The notes: generated by a model not told the origin, from the letters alone. Numbered from the stretch's first letter, positions 10,805 to 23,555 are shown. The stretch: DNA of 64,000 bases from Bretschneidera sinensis (GCA_023935145.1 CM043703.1:20385227-20449226); one strand, 5' to 3'. Translations and numbers: made by a program.

Positions 10805-11715
10805 TTTTGGATAAATTACACTGCATAGTCTCCAAATTAAATTAAATGACACTAACATACTAAGCCTTTTTAAAACCCAGATTCATCCCAAAACACAAAT
10901 TTTCACATTAAGCAATCCCAAAATGAATTTATTTGAAGAATCAAATTTTAATTGGATACTAATTTTCATGATGACTAAAGTACCTTTAGGTATCATAAAT
11001 GTCAATTTATAAAAATAGAAGTATTAAGAATGGAACGTATTTAACAAGAAATTTTTAGGGTTTTTTTTAAAAGAAAATTATCATTGTTCTTTTTCGAAAA
11101 TTATTAAAAGTATATTTTAAATATATTAATATTCTATTATATGGTACAAAACAAATTTTACTTCATATATTTTATATTTTAAAAAATATTATGACATCAT
11201 TTCTTATCGCATCCTCAAATAAATACAAATCAAATACTTTCATAAAAGAAAATTAAATATTTTAAATTGAAAGTTTGTTGATATGTTTTTTTATAAAATT
11301 AAATAACATAATATCTCAAATAAATGAATATCAAAGACCATCATAAAATAAAAATCAATGGCAAACTTTTTAATTTTAAAAATTAAAATAATATTGCATG
11401 TTTTTATTTTTTTAGAAAAATATGAATTCAAATATCCTAAAAATTTATGTTATAAAAAATTTTGAAATAAATAATTGATAAATAGAATTGTTAAACTTAT
11501 CATAATCACTTGGATATATTTTAACACTAAGGGTACTTCGATCATCATGAAAAGTAATATTTAATTAAAATTTTGATTATTCAAATAAGTTCATTTTAGG
11601 GCTATTTGATAGTGGAAATTGATGTTTTTTGGTGAATTGTCGATTTTAAAAATATTTAGTATGGTAGTGTCATTTCATCAAACTAGGAGGTAGTGCAGTA
11701 TTGTAATTTGCTATT
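10805..11715. repeat. Long imperfect inverted repeat (foldback element)
   Basis: The left arm at about 10805-11005 and the right arm at about 11515-11715 are reverse complements over some 200 bases. Matched blocks include AAATGACACTA.CATACTAA, AAAATGAA.TTATTTGAA.AATC and TTTTCATGATGA. Some 500 bases of AT-rich loop separate them. No transposase is present. The class is unresolved; the outer GTTTAGTACGA.AGAAA inverted pair (about 10373 and 11740) could be the true termini. Confidence 0.6.
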
Positions 11716-11759
11716 TTTTTTTCTCTTACTTTTCCTTTCTCTCGTACTAAACACACCCA

Positions 11760-13211
11760 AATGGTAGGAATTTTTTCTTGAGAGGGTTGGCAAATTTTAT
11801 ATATATTCTCTTATGTGGGTAAAAAAATATTATAGGACAAGCAATATTCAAAAGTAACATTAAGAAAAAAAATTCAACATCTTGAAAGTTTTTTTTTCCA
11901 TTCATTGTTTATGTTAAAATTCATGGTAAGAGTACAAAAATATATGATAACAAGAAAATACACATAAAGAATAAAACAAGAGATCTAAAGATCTTTTAAA
12001 AAAAGTAAAAGAAAGTTGATCAAGGTTACATTTCATGTCTATGGTAACATTATTTGTATTAAACATATCATTTGAGGGATAGCCCAACAAATCCAGACTA
12101 TCAAAGGCAATGTAAAATTGATAAATATTTTAAAAAAGAATGAAGGGACACTTGGTTCTACACTTTAAGAAAGATTTGTTATTATGTTATTAATTTATTT
12201 AGTACCAATAAAACAAACCAATTACATGCTTCAATATATAAAAAGAATAATACAATTTATGTAATAATTAAACTTTCATAGGATAGTTGAAGATATCCTT
12301 TCAAATCCTCGATCCACATCGGCATGTTTGGTTTTGCCTTTTATTTTCTTAATACGAGAACAAATCTTTTTTTTTTTATTGGTGATGTTTTTCATTAAGA
12401 ACATACTTGGACAACTGTTATTTGAAAGTGTTGATGTTGAGAATCTATTAGATAAATTCACGGACCTCTACGCACATGACAGACATGTAAACTAGAAGTT
12501 TATACCCTGAAGTTAGTATAGGGCTTAAGGAGATAAACTAGAAAATATTTAGTGTAAATTGTGAATGTATACTTTTGATGGTGAGAACTTCCTTATATAG
12601 TGTTGTGGAGCAGATTCCAATTAGAAGAGTGATTTTAGTGTTGTGATAAGAATAACATTCCTCTTAGATAAGACTGGAGTTATCCACAGATTGGATTTGA
12701 ATAGCAGTTTATCCATAAATTGGAGTATTATAGTTGTACTGGGACATTGACGTGAGATTACCATAACGTACTTAGTGTAAAATTATAGTAATACCCCATG
12801 TCAAGTGTGAAGATTTGATTGATTAATCTGTTCAGATTGTGGAATTACTTTTTTACTCTTGAAAGTTATCACGTATCGTAATATTATTGAAAGTAGAATT
12901 TTCTCCAACATCAAAAAGCAAGTTTTAAATTAAATATATCTTCCACAGCATGTAAACAAGTAGGTTCCGTAAGAAAATCGAAGATATGATAGGATCGAAA
13001 ATAGAAAGTTTTCTTAAATAGTAATCAAGATATATACGTTCATTAAAAAGAAATTTATTTTTTGGTTGAGGACAAAAAGACAAAAGAAATTAAAGAAAAA
13101 GAAAATGTGCCAATTAAACTTGTGTTGTAGCTTATAGTCTGGTCTTCCAATTAAACACATCAATTTCTTATTCTCTTCCACTTGAGACAAATTCCCAACC
13201 ATTATTATAAG
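11760..13211. other. AT-rich intergenic, possible LTR debris at 12480-12850
   Basis: No gene was seen. 12590-12800 contains a repeated phrase around TTATCCACAGATTGGA and TTATCCATAAATTGGAG, of the kind found in plant LTR leaders, but borders could not be set. Confidence 0.3.
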
Positions 13212-13382
13212 CAGGACGGAACTAGAATTTCATAATTAGAAGCAAAATAAAATTATGAAAGAAAAATGTATTTTAAAATAAAATTATAATTATTTTGATA
13301 GAGCAACATGCAAATTTTATAAAAATTTACAAAAATTTGAGGGACAATTTACCCCTCACGAGCGTGAGTGGTTCCACCCCTG
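13212..13382. mobile_element. Small nonautonomous terminal-inverted-repeat element (MITE-like)
   Basis: The left end CAGGACGGAACTAGA and right end GGTTCCACCCCTG are inverted-repeat-like (CAGG..GGAAC). The end sequences resemble the common plant CAGTGGCGGAGCCA-type termini. It is 171 bases with no coding capacity. Both flanks contain ATAAG, so a short target duplication is possible but not proven. Confidence 0.5.
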
Positions 13383-14100
13383 ATAATAAGCCAATGAAGT
13401 TGAGATACACATGAAATTGAAGAAATTGCGACTTTGATAGGAGTATTAATTTAATGACATGGGCCATTGAACCTTTCATGAAAGAGGAGAAATAGCCCAT
13501 TATTCATGGCACCTTTACCTACTGATTATATATGTGAAGTTGATACCTTATTATAGTAATTTATTTTATTCCCAATAATCTTATCTACCTCTTTCTTCTT
13601 TTGCATGCTTGCACAAGTCAAAGCTCCGACCATATAAAAGCATATGTTAAAAATTATAATGCTATATAATAAGAATAAGAGTTCATGTACCTGAGAATAT
13701 GTAACACTTTAAAACATCAAAATATATTAAAAAAAAATCAACATCTACCACTTGTAGTGAATATGAACCAGCTTGGCCGGGTTTCTAAGTTCCGAGTGGC
13801 GTGCTTTGAACTAGGACTTGGCCGCTGCTTTCATGATTTATTTTTACTTTTCCAGCTACTTTTGCTATATATTTTTTTGTTAAAATTTAAGGTTGATAAA
13901 TTAAAGAGTGCACTACTGTATTAGTCCCACAATAAAAATTAATTAACATGCTTCAAATGCTTTAATTTGTAGTGCGTATGAGATTTGTAATCCATATCTG
14001 TCAAAAGAAAGTTGGGTAATTAATTTTTTTTCTTTTAAAAAGTTAAAGGTAATTAAAAAGGTGTGAGTTAGATATTTCGATTCTCTCAATTTTGATAAGG
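13383..14100. other. Intergenic, no gene seen
   Basis: AT-rich. A 79-codon plus-strand frame at 13685-13924 has no domain and is not supported. Confidence 0.3.
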
Positions 14101-14312
14101 AATATTATAATCAAATTAAATTCATCTTAACCCTTCAATTGTTTTTGGATGTGCATGATTTTGCTACTAAATAAAAATAATGTCACATCAACAACACATT
14201 TTATTGAATTCTTAAAAGATGATGACATTGTTTTTATTTAGTGGCAAAATCTTGTCCATCCAAAAACAATTGAAGGGTTAAGATGAGCTTAACTTGAGTT
14301 TAAAGTTTACTC
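14101..14312. mobile_element. Hairpin MITE
   Basis: Near-perfect long inverted repeat. TCATCTTAACCCTTCAATTG and the following GTTTTTGGATG...ATTTTGC.ACTAAATAAAAA (from 14122) reappear as the reverse complement ending at 14286. Weaker pairing extends outwards to about 14101 and 14312. The loop is about 40 bases. There is no coding capacity. The transcript would fold into a stable hairpin. Confidence 0.7.
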
Positions 14313-14729
14313 TTAAAAAGGTGCATGTGCCTTCGTAAGATGACATAAAACAAGCGTGAGTCAGACAGATCGATGGTAGGTATGAATTAACTCGACTCTA
14401 TTATGATTAAAGGAGAATTAACGAGGGATATAACAACAAGGTCGTAAATTTTATTTCATTTTGATTGTTTCGGTTTCAGCGGTAAATCGAAATGGATTAC
14501 ACTTATATTTTGTTTCGCTTTCTATTTCAACTTGTTTCGGTCGTAATAGGTTGAAGCAACTGAAACAACATATTTCGACCTAAAACATACAATCAATAGT
14601 TAATGGTTCCAATTTGTCTTGAATTTTGGCTTTTGTGATTGAAAATCCACGTTTGGTTTTTCAATAGAAAAGGAGGAGGAAGATTTTCATCTAGTTTGTA
14701 TCATTTTGGCGTCATGGCCGAGCCGGAAA

Positions 14730-14741
14730 GGGGGGGGGGGG
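14730..14741 (+). repeat. G homopolymer, 12 bases
   Basis: Uninterrupted run of 12 G in an AT-rich setting. Confidence 0.9.
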
Positions 14742-15220
14742 ACTGCAATAACATTATATGGTTTAAATTTGTTTTCACATGATATTTTTTTGACAGTGAC
14801 ACCTTTAATAAGTTTTAGAAAGTTTGGTAATACATCTGCTAAACATTTTTAGTTAATGTTACTTCGGATTAGTAGTTAAAATATAATGAATTTTGCTGTT
14901 GTTTTGTGTGAGCATTTGAGTTTTGGATTATAATTATGATTTAATGTTGGTTAATATACACCATTTTATCATCATATGTTTGAATAATAATGGTTTTATT
15001 ATAATATATATTTGTAATTATATATTTTTTTTCCAAAAGGTATGCAATTCGATATGAATCAATTTAAAAATATCGTCAAATCCGATATGAATCAATTTAA
15101 AATTATTGTCAAATCCGAAATTACAAATTGAAACAAATTGAAACTGAAACTATTGAGATTTTGGTTCAAATACCCACAATGATGATTTCTAATTGGGTTG
15201 AGAAAATTAGTTTTTTATTT

Positions 15221-15650
15221 TGTAGTTACTTATTCTAATAGAAGTAGTAGTAGTTTCCTACTGAATAGTTGTTTTTTCAAGTAGTTGTTCATTTCCTATT
15301 AGTATTAGGAAAACATCATCTATATAAAAGAGACCTTGAGAAGGTTTGAGGCACACCAATAATTCTAATATGCATTGTAAATCAGATGGGTTTACTAGTA
15401 GAGTTAGGATGAGAGCTTTGGGTGTATTGAAATTTTGTGTTGTTAAATAGAGATAACACTTACAACTAGAGCTATTTTGAGAGTTTTGATTGTATTGAGG
15501 CTTTTGGGTTGTGAGGTTGTAATTGAAGATTAATAAATCGATAGAGTTTATTAGTGGATGTAGGCAAGGAAATTGTCGAACCACATTAATTTTTCATGTT
15601 CTTACTCTTTATTTTATTTTGCTTATTTAAGAATAATACTTGGCTTTACA
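15221..15650 (+). repeat. Degenerate solo LTR, Ty1/copia type
   Basis: The sequence has the layout of a copia LTR. A TATA-like TATATAAAAGAGACC (about 15320) is followed by an R-region with GTAATTGAAGATTAATAAA, then the characteristic U5 phrase GTGGATGTAGGCAAG...GTCGAACCAC (about 15554-15585). TGTAGT at 15221 and TTTACA at 15650 are plausible ends, but I found no matching target duplication and no internal coding sequence next to it. Confidence 0.55.
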
Positions 15651-17080
15651 AAACCAATAGCGATCAATACAAGCTAAACCTTCCAACAGAAAATTGGGCC
15701 AAAGAAAGACCTTTAATTTTATTAGGTTATTTTGTTCTCTATCAATATCTTTGCTTATTCAAAACTTGACAATAGTTTTTTTTTACGTTATTATCAAATC
15801 TTGGATTTCTACGCATAGCATTTCTATTATGTGAATTGAAACTAATTAGAATTCAAAATTCTCTATGACGTTTACGGGGTAAAATATTTTCAGGGACAAA
15901 GAAATCGTAATGTTTTTTGTCTCTATTTCCATTCATTCTTTGATGTCTTGCAATGGATTCATCAAAATTCCTTTTATCACCTCCTCTTAGGGATCAATTC
16001 ATCTGTAATAAAAATTGTAAAATAAAGTCTGTAATACACTACTTTTGCATACAAATTTGAACTTTTTAAATTTTGAGAGGTAATGGAGATCGACCACTTT
16101 ATAATCAAAATTTATATGTACTGTAAACTTTACTTTACAATTTTTTTTATAGCAGAAGAGTTGATGATCTCTTCCTCCTATCCATTAACATGACAATTTT
16201 ATATTGAGAATAAATAAAAAAAATCAATATTCAACAATCTTTGGTTAAATGATTATTGTCACAAATCAAATGTATTTGAATGAATTGAAGTATTCAATTT
16301 GTTTTTTTTATGTCAATAATTCTCTTACAAATAAAATCGATAGTTCTATAGATGAGTAAAAATTACAAATAAAATAGATGAATAAATTTAAAATATAAAA
16401 TAATTGGTTTCAAGTTAACCCTATGGCTGTTGAAAGTCAGTAAGGAAATTTATAAATATTTCAATGGACGGTTAGGGGAATAAAAGTAGTTTGCATGATA
16501 GTGACCCAATTGAAAGGCATTGATAATTTATCCCAAAACAAAACAAAGAACAATTCCTATTGAAATTGATTCCAAAAGTTAGATAGAGTGAACCTCCCAC
16601 CCCCATGCTTTGTACGTATTGTAGGCCAAAAATTAATCGAGACGTCCCAATCGCCGCATTTAAACAATATGATCTGAACGTGGTCGTTTCCCGTCACCAA
16701 CCCTTGCCTATTTTATATATAGCTACCCTTAGAATGTTCAGCAAAAAATAAGAGAAAAACTACAAAATGAGGAAAAACAAAATGTTAGTGATTTTTCTCT
16801 AACATTATCAACAAAATGTTTTTTGACTTTTCTCTGAAACCCTCGCCAATAATTTTACCCACTTAAAAAAGATGTTATGCCAAATTTTGTTTCAGTCTGT
16901 TCAAAATATACACGTGGTAATTCTACATTTCTACCCATTTACATTTAAAAAGATGATAACCACTAATTTTGTCAAACCGTCCATAACGCCTTTTTTTCAA
17001 AGATATTCGTCGACTTTATGAACAATATAATGAAAAATAGTTTTTTTTTTTCCTCATATCTGTGCTGTGATGTAAGCCAA
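15651..17080. other. AT-rich intergenic, no gene seen
   Basis: No domain-bearing frame and no clear repeat structure were found by eye. Confidence 0.3.
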
Positions 17081-17108
17081 ATTTTAATTTTAATTTTAAT
17101 TTTAATTT
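17081..17108 (+). repeat. Short tandem repeat (AATTTT)n
   Basis: About four tandem copies of the six-base unit AATTTT. Confidence 0.85.
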
Positions 17109-17189
17109 TTTATGCTATTATAAGTGACTTAATTAAGTTAAACTAGTTCATACTTGAATCTGAAACTCTGTAAACTTATACAAACGTTT

Positions 17190-17560
17190 TCAAGTGCAAT
17201 TTGTTGTAACGAGATCGATAAAAATAATCAAGATAATTAAATAGCGAAATAGTAATCAACACAATCGCACAAAAATAAAAGATACAAGATTTACGTGGTT
17301 TGGTTGGTTAAGTTTACGTCCAAGGGAGAGTAGAAAAATTTACTATCAAAGATAAAGATTACAAAGTCATATGTGAAGTGTGTCTTTCAAACCCTAATAA
17401 ACGCCTTTAGGCTACAAAACGGGTCCAAAAAAATTTGCAAAGCCCCCGAGTCTAACCCGTTGCAAATGAACTAAATCTCAATTTTGTTTCTCTTCAAAAT
17501 TGTTCCAAAATATTTTGGACCGGAATGAGTTTTCGGGTCAAATTATAATGCAAGATATCT
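17190..17560 (+). repeat. LTR-like fragment (ACGTGGTT-type leader)
   Basis: Contains GATTTACGTGGTTTGGTT and TTTACGTCCAAGGGAGAG (17290-17330), a phrase shared by many plant LTR retrotransposons just inside the transcribed LTR. Borders and coding parts are missing. Confidence 0.4.
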
Positions 17561-19551
17561 CAACATCCGGAATGCAAGACATATCAACAAGTTCTAATGG
17601 CTTCAGGAAAGTTTTTATGTATTTTGTGCAAAATTAAAAAGAAAAAATTGATTGAGAATATTTTGTAGGACTAATATTCTCTTCAATAATTAAAAGAATT
17701 TTTTTTTCAAATGTATCATTAGATAAATATCGTTTTAATATTATAAATAATATAATATTGATAAAAAAAATTTCGCCCTATTTTGAATTAATTGCAAAGT
17801 GTTAATTATTGTGTTGTAACAGTTTAAAGGCGTGAATCTCTATCAAAATCCTGTTGGAAAGGAGACAAAATCTCACGAGTAAAATACCCTTTTTTTTTGC
17901 TCTCATGCATTAAGTTGAATATCTTATAATATCTTTAAAGGGTGTGATATATATTCATGGGTAATTAATTGATTTGTAAAAAGAGTAGCCAAAAAGGTGT
18001 AAAGCTAGTGAGGACCACTAGCAATATGTGACAAAAAGGAGTCTTATTGCAATTGTACGTAGAATAAGGATAATATGATCGTCGGTTTTGGTGGTACAAT
18101 TCGCAAATTGCCCAAGTGCACGTATTTCTTCGTGAAAGATGGTCATTTAAGTGTGCAGTAGTACTGGTCCAATGTTTAGACTTTTCAAAGTCATTTCACT
18201 TATATAGTTGGTGGTTAATCATCTAACTAAGAATCTCAATCAAATTGCTTGATTATTTTTCTTTTTTTTGGGGGGGGGGGGGGGGGGGGGTCAGTTGCTG
18301 TTGCTTGTCATCTTATCAATGGTGCCAGATGTTATTTGTGGAATGCTGATATTATAGCATCGTTTGGGAAACTAATTAACAACAAAAAATTTCTTCTTCG
18401 CATAAGATAAAAATTTGATTGACATTTTTTTAAAACGTTAGTAATATTAATAGAGTATGTATGAATGTTAGTAGTGAAGTTTTAAAAAATTATCAGTATC
18501 TTGTTTTGCACCCAATGTAACTAATAATTTTTCTCAACGAAGATGATTCGATCCGAGATAACTAATGAGATCTTGATTTAACGATCAAAATTGAGTCATT
18601 GAGACTATAAAGTTTCAAGTTCGATTTCTAGTATATAGGTTATTTGTTCGATTTATATATCAGTTATTTTTCTCATTTTAGGTAAGTTATGATAGTATTT
18701 TGTATGAGTAATGAGATATTAGATACTTATATTATAACTAACTTAATTATTGTATTATTTATGTGTAGTCTCGTTCAATCAAAAAAAAAAATTCGATGTG
18801 AGATAATAAACATCGAAAAATATTTTTTTTACCTGTTTCATTTGTTTTTTTACAAATAATTACATGTAAGTATTGTTTTGCGACCCAATAAAATGAATGA
18901 TCTTTTCGAGGTAATGTGTGGAATCAGTCAATGTATAATTATCTCATTTTCTTTTCACATGTGTATGTATTTGTGTTTTTTTTTTAATAAAATCTATAAG
19001 GAAACGAAGATTTTATTAATATGATTTGATATTAAATTTGAAAGGCAGTAGTGATTGAGTAAGCTGATTTTGTTACTTCGTTGGGAAACAACCGTTTTAT
19101 TAGTTTACCTCTGTGAATATATATATATAACTTATTCAAAAATAACAGAGACAAGAGGAAAAAATGTTTACCTATAAAATTGACAACACGAATCAATTTC
19201 AAATAAATATTAAATCTTTAGAGCCGAGACATAATACTATTATCTCCCTAAACAAATCTTTTCGATATAAGACATTGTTTATTGAGGTTTTTATTTTATT
19301 TGGTCTCTTATCTTTTATCTTATTTAAGAATTACGCATACGGAGAAAAAGAGAAGAAAGATATTTTTTTGGATTTTTGAATGAAAAGCCGGCATAGAATT
19401 ATAAATAACATATTGTTCTTGGACTAGAGATGTCCATTACATCTGATTGCAATAACAAACATATATAATCCATTTGGTAGGAGTAATATAGAAAAATACC
19501 CAGATCGATTACAGTTAGATGCTAACTCTGTATGGTAGTCAGCACATTTAT
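17561..19551. other. AT-rich intergenic, no gene seen
   Basis: Contains the 21-G run at 18270-18290 (separate entry). The 71-codon frame at 19164-19379 has no recognisable domain. Confidence 0.3.
18270..18290 (+). repeat. G homopolymer, 21 bases
   Basis: Preceded by eight T (18262-18269). Such long G runs are rare in plant nuclear DNA and are assembly-sensitive. Confidence 0.85.
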
Positions 19552-21736
19552 TGTAATACTTATATTTGTAAAGTAAAAATAAAAAAATATTTTAATAAAT
19601 ATGATAAAAAATTAAAATAATATAAATAATTTGAAATGCGAAAAGTAAACTTTTATAAAACAATTAAAAAAATTGATCTGGACGTCCAGCAAGAAAAAAG
19701 AAAAAGGAAGAAAAAAATTTTTTCAAAAAAAAGTCAGAAAATGTGCAGCAGCTGACAGCAACTGCTGCCAAGTAAATTGTGGGAGGCTGTATGTCTCCCA
19801 CGTAACCATTTCGTGGTAGCTTGAGAGATGCATGTTTTACAAGTCACAAAAATGTGTGACAGCTTGAGAATTGTTGGGAGAGGGGCTGCTGAAGCTAAAA
19901 ACTTACCGATACATATAAAATACAAACTTACCGAATTTCGTTTACATTTTTCTTTTGATTTTTTATTTTTTCAAAACATTTGGGGATCCAAAAAAAAGTT
20001 GAAAGGATAAAAATTTTGAAAGGGTTTACTGCGGAATTTCATAGAGAATCACTAGAAGCTATCAGAAAAATAGAAGGTAATAATATAGTTTTTATTTTTG
20101 AATTTTTTAGCATACATGAAATTTCTCTAAATTCAAAGTGAGAATTTTCAAAGTGTGTGGTTTATGAAGAATTGAAGAAATAATTAGAAATTTAATACAA
20201 ATATTATGTCTAGTGTTAACGATCTACAACCGAGAGAAATTTCTGAGAGGAATAGGAAAGGCAGGGAGGTGATCCACGGGTAGCTTTAAGTGCTACGTAG
20301 TGAGTTTGATTTACTTTAAGTAATTCAAATAAAAATGAAAAATTTAGGGATGATATTAAAATAAATTATTAGCTTATGTTTTGGTGATAGATAAAGATTT
20401 GGTTAATAGATATGATATGAATATTAAACATGTAGGAAAATTATTATGTGAGAATAAATATTATTAGAATAATGAGTTGATTTAAATAATGAGAGTGATA
20501 AATTATTGATGAGCTATGGTTGATGTTTTGATACGAATTTTAGTGAATCTTGACAAACTTTGATGGATGATTTGATGTGAGTTGGGATGAAATTTAATAA
20601 ATCTTGACAAGCTTTAATGAATGATTTGATGTGATTTGGGATGAGAGGAATTTAGTGAAATTTTTTATATAATTTGAGAAAAATCAGGATATTAATTTTA
20701 AATATTTTGAGTTAATGTTGTTTTTATATTACTGTTCATATGCATATTTCATATCATTGTTCATATGCATATGCATTAAATGAGAAAGAAAATAACCGGG
20801 AAGGTAGCCGGTCTAATTGAAAAACCATGACAGCCAGTACGTGCTGGAAATAAAAGGGACATCGTACCAGCCGGTATATGCTGGAAATGAATTTCGTGGC
20901 AGCCGGGACAAGCTGTAAAGAAAAGAATCGGGAAGACAGTCGGTCTAAATGAGAAAGTAAAGAATCAGGAAGGGGTCGGTATAGGATAATAACAACCTGT
21001 CGACAGGTGGGAAGACGTTCCCATCATAATAATTCATGCATTGCATCTGTTTTAATTATTGCCTGCATTATTGAAATGCTTATGTGTGGTGTGTTATTGT
21101 GAAATTATTCTTAGATGGATGTATCTCACAGAGAGACAGTTATGGTGATAAGAACCATCTAAATGATAGACTTTATGATGTGAACCTTATTACTAGGTAT
21201 TTATGAGCAAATTGATGGTCTTAAGGTGAAACAATAAATAAGAATAAGAGATTGATAGAGAGTGGATATTATGACATGTGTAGTGATAGTAGAGTGCTAG
21301 TATCAAGTTGTGAGAGATATAAATGATTAAATATTGAAATACCATTTATACAACTGAATACTTTTAGTAAATTTAATTCACTGAGCTTATGAAGCTCACC
21401 CCTCATTGTACAATGATTTCAGATAGCAGGCAGGACAAATAATTTGGTGAGTTGAGGTTCAAACAAAATCATTTTTTATAAGCTACGTACATGTCAACAT
21501 CCTCAGACTAATGAGAAAAGAAAGTAAAAATTTATTTGTAAATATTCATGCATTTTACGTTGTATCTAATGTTTAAAGATCAGATTGATGTAACTCTCCT
21601 GTTGAGGGTTGAGGATTGATGAAAAAATTTCTATTTTTGTTATTTATTTTTATTGTTGTATATGTCTATCGTGCTGAAATTTTCAAAATATAATGACACT
21701 ATCTTGAAAGTGACCCATTTGAGATGGATTGTTACA
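19552..21736 (+). repeat. Large LTR (probable solo LTR), family L, copy A
   Basis: Starts TGTAATACTTATATTTGTAA and ends GGATTGTTACA; it is 2185 bases and matches copies at 43372-45644 (inverted) and 62192-64000. Internal landmarks shared by all three are TGGACGTCCA near the start, a stretch of imperfect CCGG.ATATGCTGGAAAT units (about 20800-20990), the GTCGACA.G..GGGAAGACGTTCCC block, and TTCACTGAGCTTATGAAGCTCA...TTGTACAATGATTTCAG near the end. No primer-binding site follows 21736 and no clear 5-bp duplication was found (TTTAT against CCTAT). The TGTAATACCC...TTGTTACA ends and size resemble Del/Tekay-type gypsy LTRs; this lineage call is an inference. Confidence 0.75.
20520..20655 (+). repeat. 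54-base tandem units inside LTR copy A
   Basis: About two units containing GATTTGATGTGA.TTGGGATGA and AATCTTGACAA.CTTT. Copy B carries about three and a half of the same unit; copy C essentially none. Confidence 0.6.
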
Positions 21737-23250
21737 CCTATTCTCCTCACGAAACACATGCTTGAGAGCAATAATTGCTTTGGAAATTAAAACTTGGTGC
21801 TTCAACAAATTTATGAGCTGGGGCATTGCCGAGTCGTTTCTTAGAAATATCAATCACATGAAAGAATGCAATGAGAACCATGAGCTACCACTTTAGTTTA
21901 ACATGTACACACTCTCTCTCTCTCTCCACTCATTGAGGACTGAATCCACCAAGAATATTACAGATACATGGATATAAATTTGATCAAAATATCATCGATT
22001 ATGCTGTGCAGATGAATGACGAAAAAGTTGGAAGCATCATGATGAAAACTGTTATGCAATAGGCGCAGTTAAGCTATTAGTTACCCAAGTTTGCTGTGAC
22101 GCTGCTTGTTTAATGCAGCTTCAAGCTCTTTGTGATACACCATCAAAGACTTCTTATTCAGTTCAAGTGAGTCACTTAAGTTCTTTTTTTCAAAGAATCA
22201 TTCTGCCTCGACTTTTAGTTATGATTGGTAATTATATAGAAACTTTAAAGAAAAGAAACACGAGAGTAAAAAAATAAAAAAAAAAGTGAAAAATAATAAA
22301 ATATTGATTTATCTACCATATGTTTGATAAAGATGAGTAAAAGGATGAAGAAAAGATTGGTTTGTCCACTTTTCCTTGCTCTCAATTTTTTACCCCTAAA
22401 CTTACCACCTATTCTTGCCACCCGATCCATCAACCAATCAAAAACCTTCCAGCTACTCGTTATAATGTAAAACAATGTTTTTTTTAATATTAAAATGGTA
22501 ATCTACCTGTCAAGCTCTTGCAAGTATCAGTCAAACTCTTACAAGTATCACTCAATCACTAGTTAACTGGCCGGGTAGTACAAATAGGTGGCAAAAACGA
22601 TGATTCCCTTAACGACGCTCAATTAATAAATTACATCTAATAATGCTTTTGTGCCTTTTTTGCACATCTAATAGTTCTGTTGTAGCTAGTAGGTTAAGCT
22701 AGTCTTCTCTAGCTATTCTTATTCAATATCGTGTTACCAGAGTACTCCCAGGATATTCAAATGTGCCAATGATTTCAAGGTACGTAGTATATAATATATA
22801 TCTATGTGCAAATGTCAAATTCCTTACTGATTTTGTCAAGCATGCAATGTTCATAAATCAAAATCCATTCATGGTTAGATTCATTGATACACATAAGCAG
22901 CCAGCTTGTGAATAGAAATCCCATTTTCCAGCTTGTGAATAGAAATCCCATTTTAATGCTATAATTAATAGGATGCACATCCAAAGAGTCGTACTGTTTT
23001 AACTGCGAAGTGTCTAAAATTGCTGCTATATTATATGCTGTTATATATGTTCCACTGAATTCTAGGCAAACAAGGTAAGACAATGATTTCCTCATGTTTA
23101 CATTGAAATAGGTTAAAATCATTCTCCTATCCACTCTAAATATTAGATAAGCCTACTTTATAAACATGAACCATCCAATAAAAATCCCACTGACAAGGAG
23201 ACAAAACTTTCTTTTCTAGAGAAAAATCAGTGCTTTTTTCTTTTGAAGAA
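21737..23250. other. Unique flank with exon-like fragment and (CT)n
   Basis: Between solo LTR A and copia element 1. It holds a (CT)8 run at 21912-21927 and a minus-strand open stretch at 22080-22185 (separate entry). 22250-22480 is purine-rich on the plus strand. No intact gene was found. Confidence 0.35.
22080..22185 (-). pseudogene. Unidentified coiled-coil exon-like fragment
   Basis: On the minus strand the frame reads LELNKKSLMVYHKELEAALN then KQRHSKLG, followed directly by GTAACT, a plausible splice donor. The composition (Lys/Glu/Leu heptads) looks coding and coiled-coil, unlike its surroundings. No partner exon was recognised nearby, so it may be a gene remnant. The parent family is not identified. 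Confidence 0.3.
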
Positions 23251-23255
23251 GTTCA

Positions 23256-23529
23256 TGTGAGGATTGAAGAGAGCAAAGAGAAGTGAAGATTGAAGAGAGT
23301 AAAGAGTTGTACAAATGCTTGTTTGATTTCTTCTATACAATTAATGGCATATATAGGTTGTTAAAGGAAAAATGTTATCCTTAAAACAAGAATGAAAACA
23401 TGACTTAAAGTGATCCTTAAAACAAAGATGAAAACATGACCTAAAGTAATCCTTAAAACATGGATGAAAACATGGCCTAAAGTAAGCCTTAAAACAAGGA
23501 TGAGAATATGCTAATATGTTTCTCTATCA
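23256..23529 (-). repeat. copia-1 3' LTR
   Basis: TGTGAGGATTGAAG...TCTCTATCA. It contains four to five tandem copies of a unit of about 36 bases, ATCCTTAAAACA..GATGAAAACATGACCTAAAGT; the same array is in the other LTR. Confidence 0.93.
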
Positions 23530-23540
23530 TGCCCCCGCAA
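23530..23540 (-). other. copia-1 polypurine tract
   Basis: Minus-strand TTGCGGGGGCA directly abuts the 3' LTR, the expected site for plus-strand primer formation. Confidence 0.8.
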
Positions 23541-23555
23541 GATGGAGCATCCATC

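Noticed and set aside
18541..18660. tRNA-like or SINE-like stretch with AAGTTCGATTTCT resembling a B box
   Set aside because: No matching A box at the right distance, no cloverleaf and no poly(A)/poly(T) tail with target duplication.
19552..21736. Possibility that LTR copies A and B are the two LTRs of one element
   Set aside because: They are in opposite orientation, and copy B has its own target duplication.
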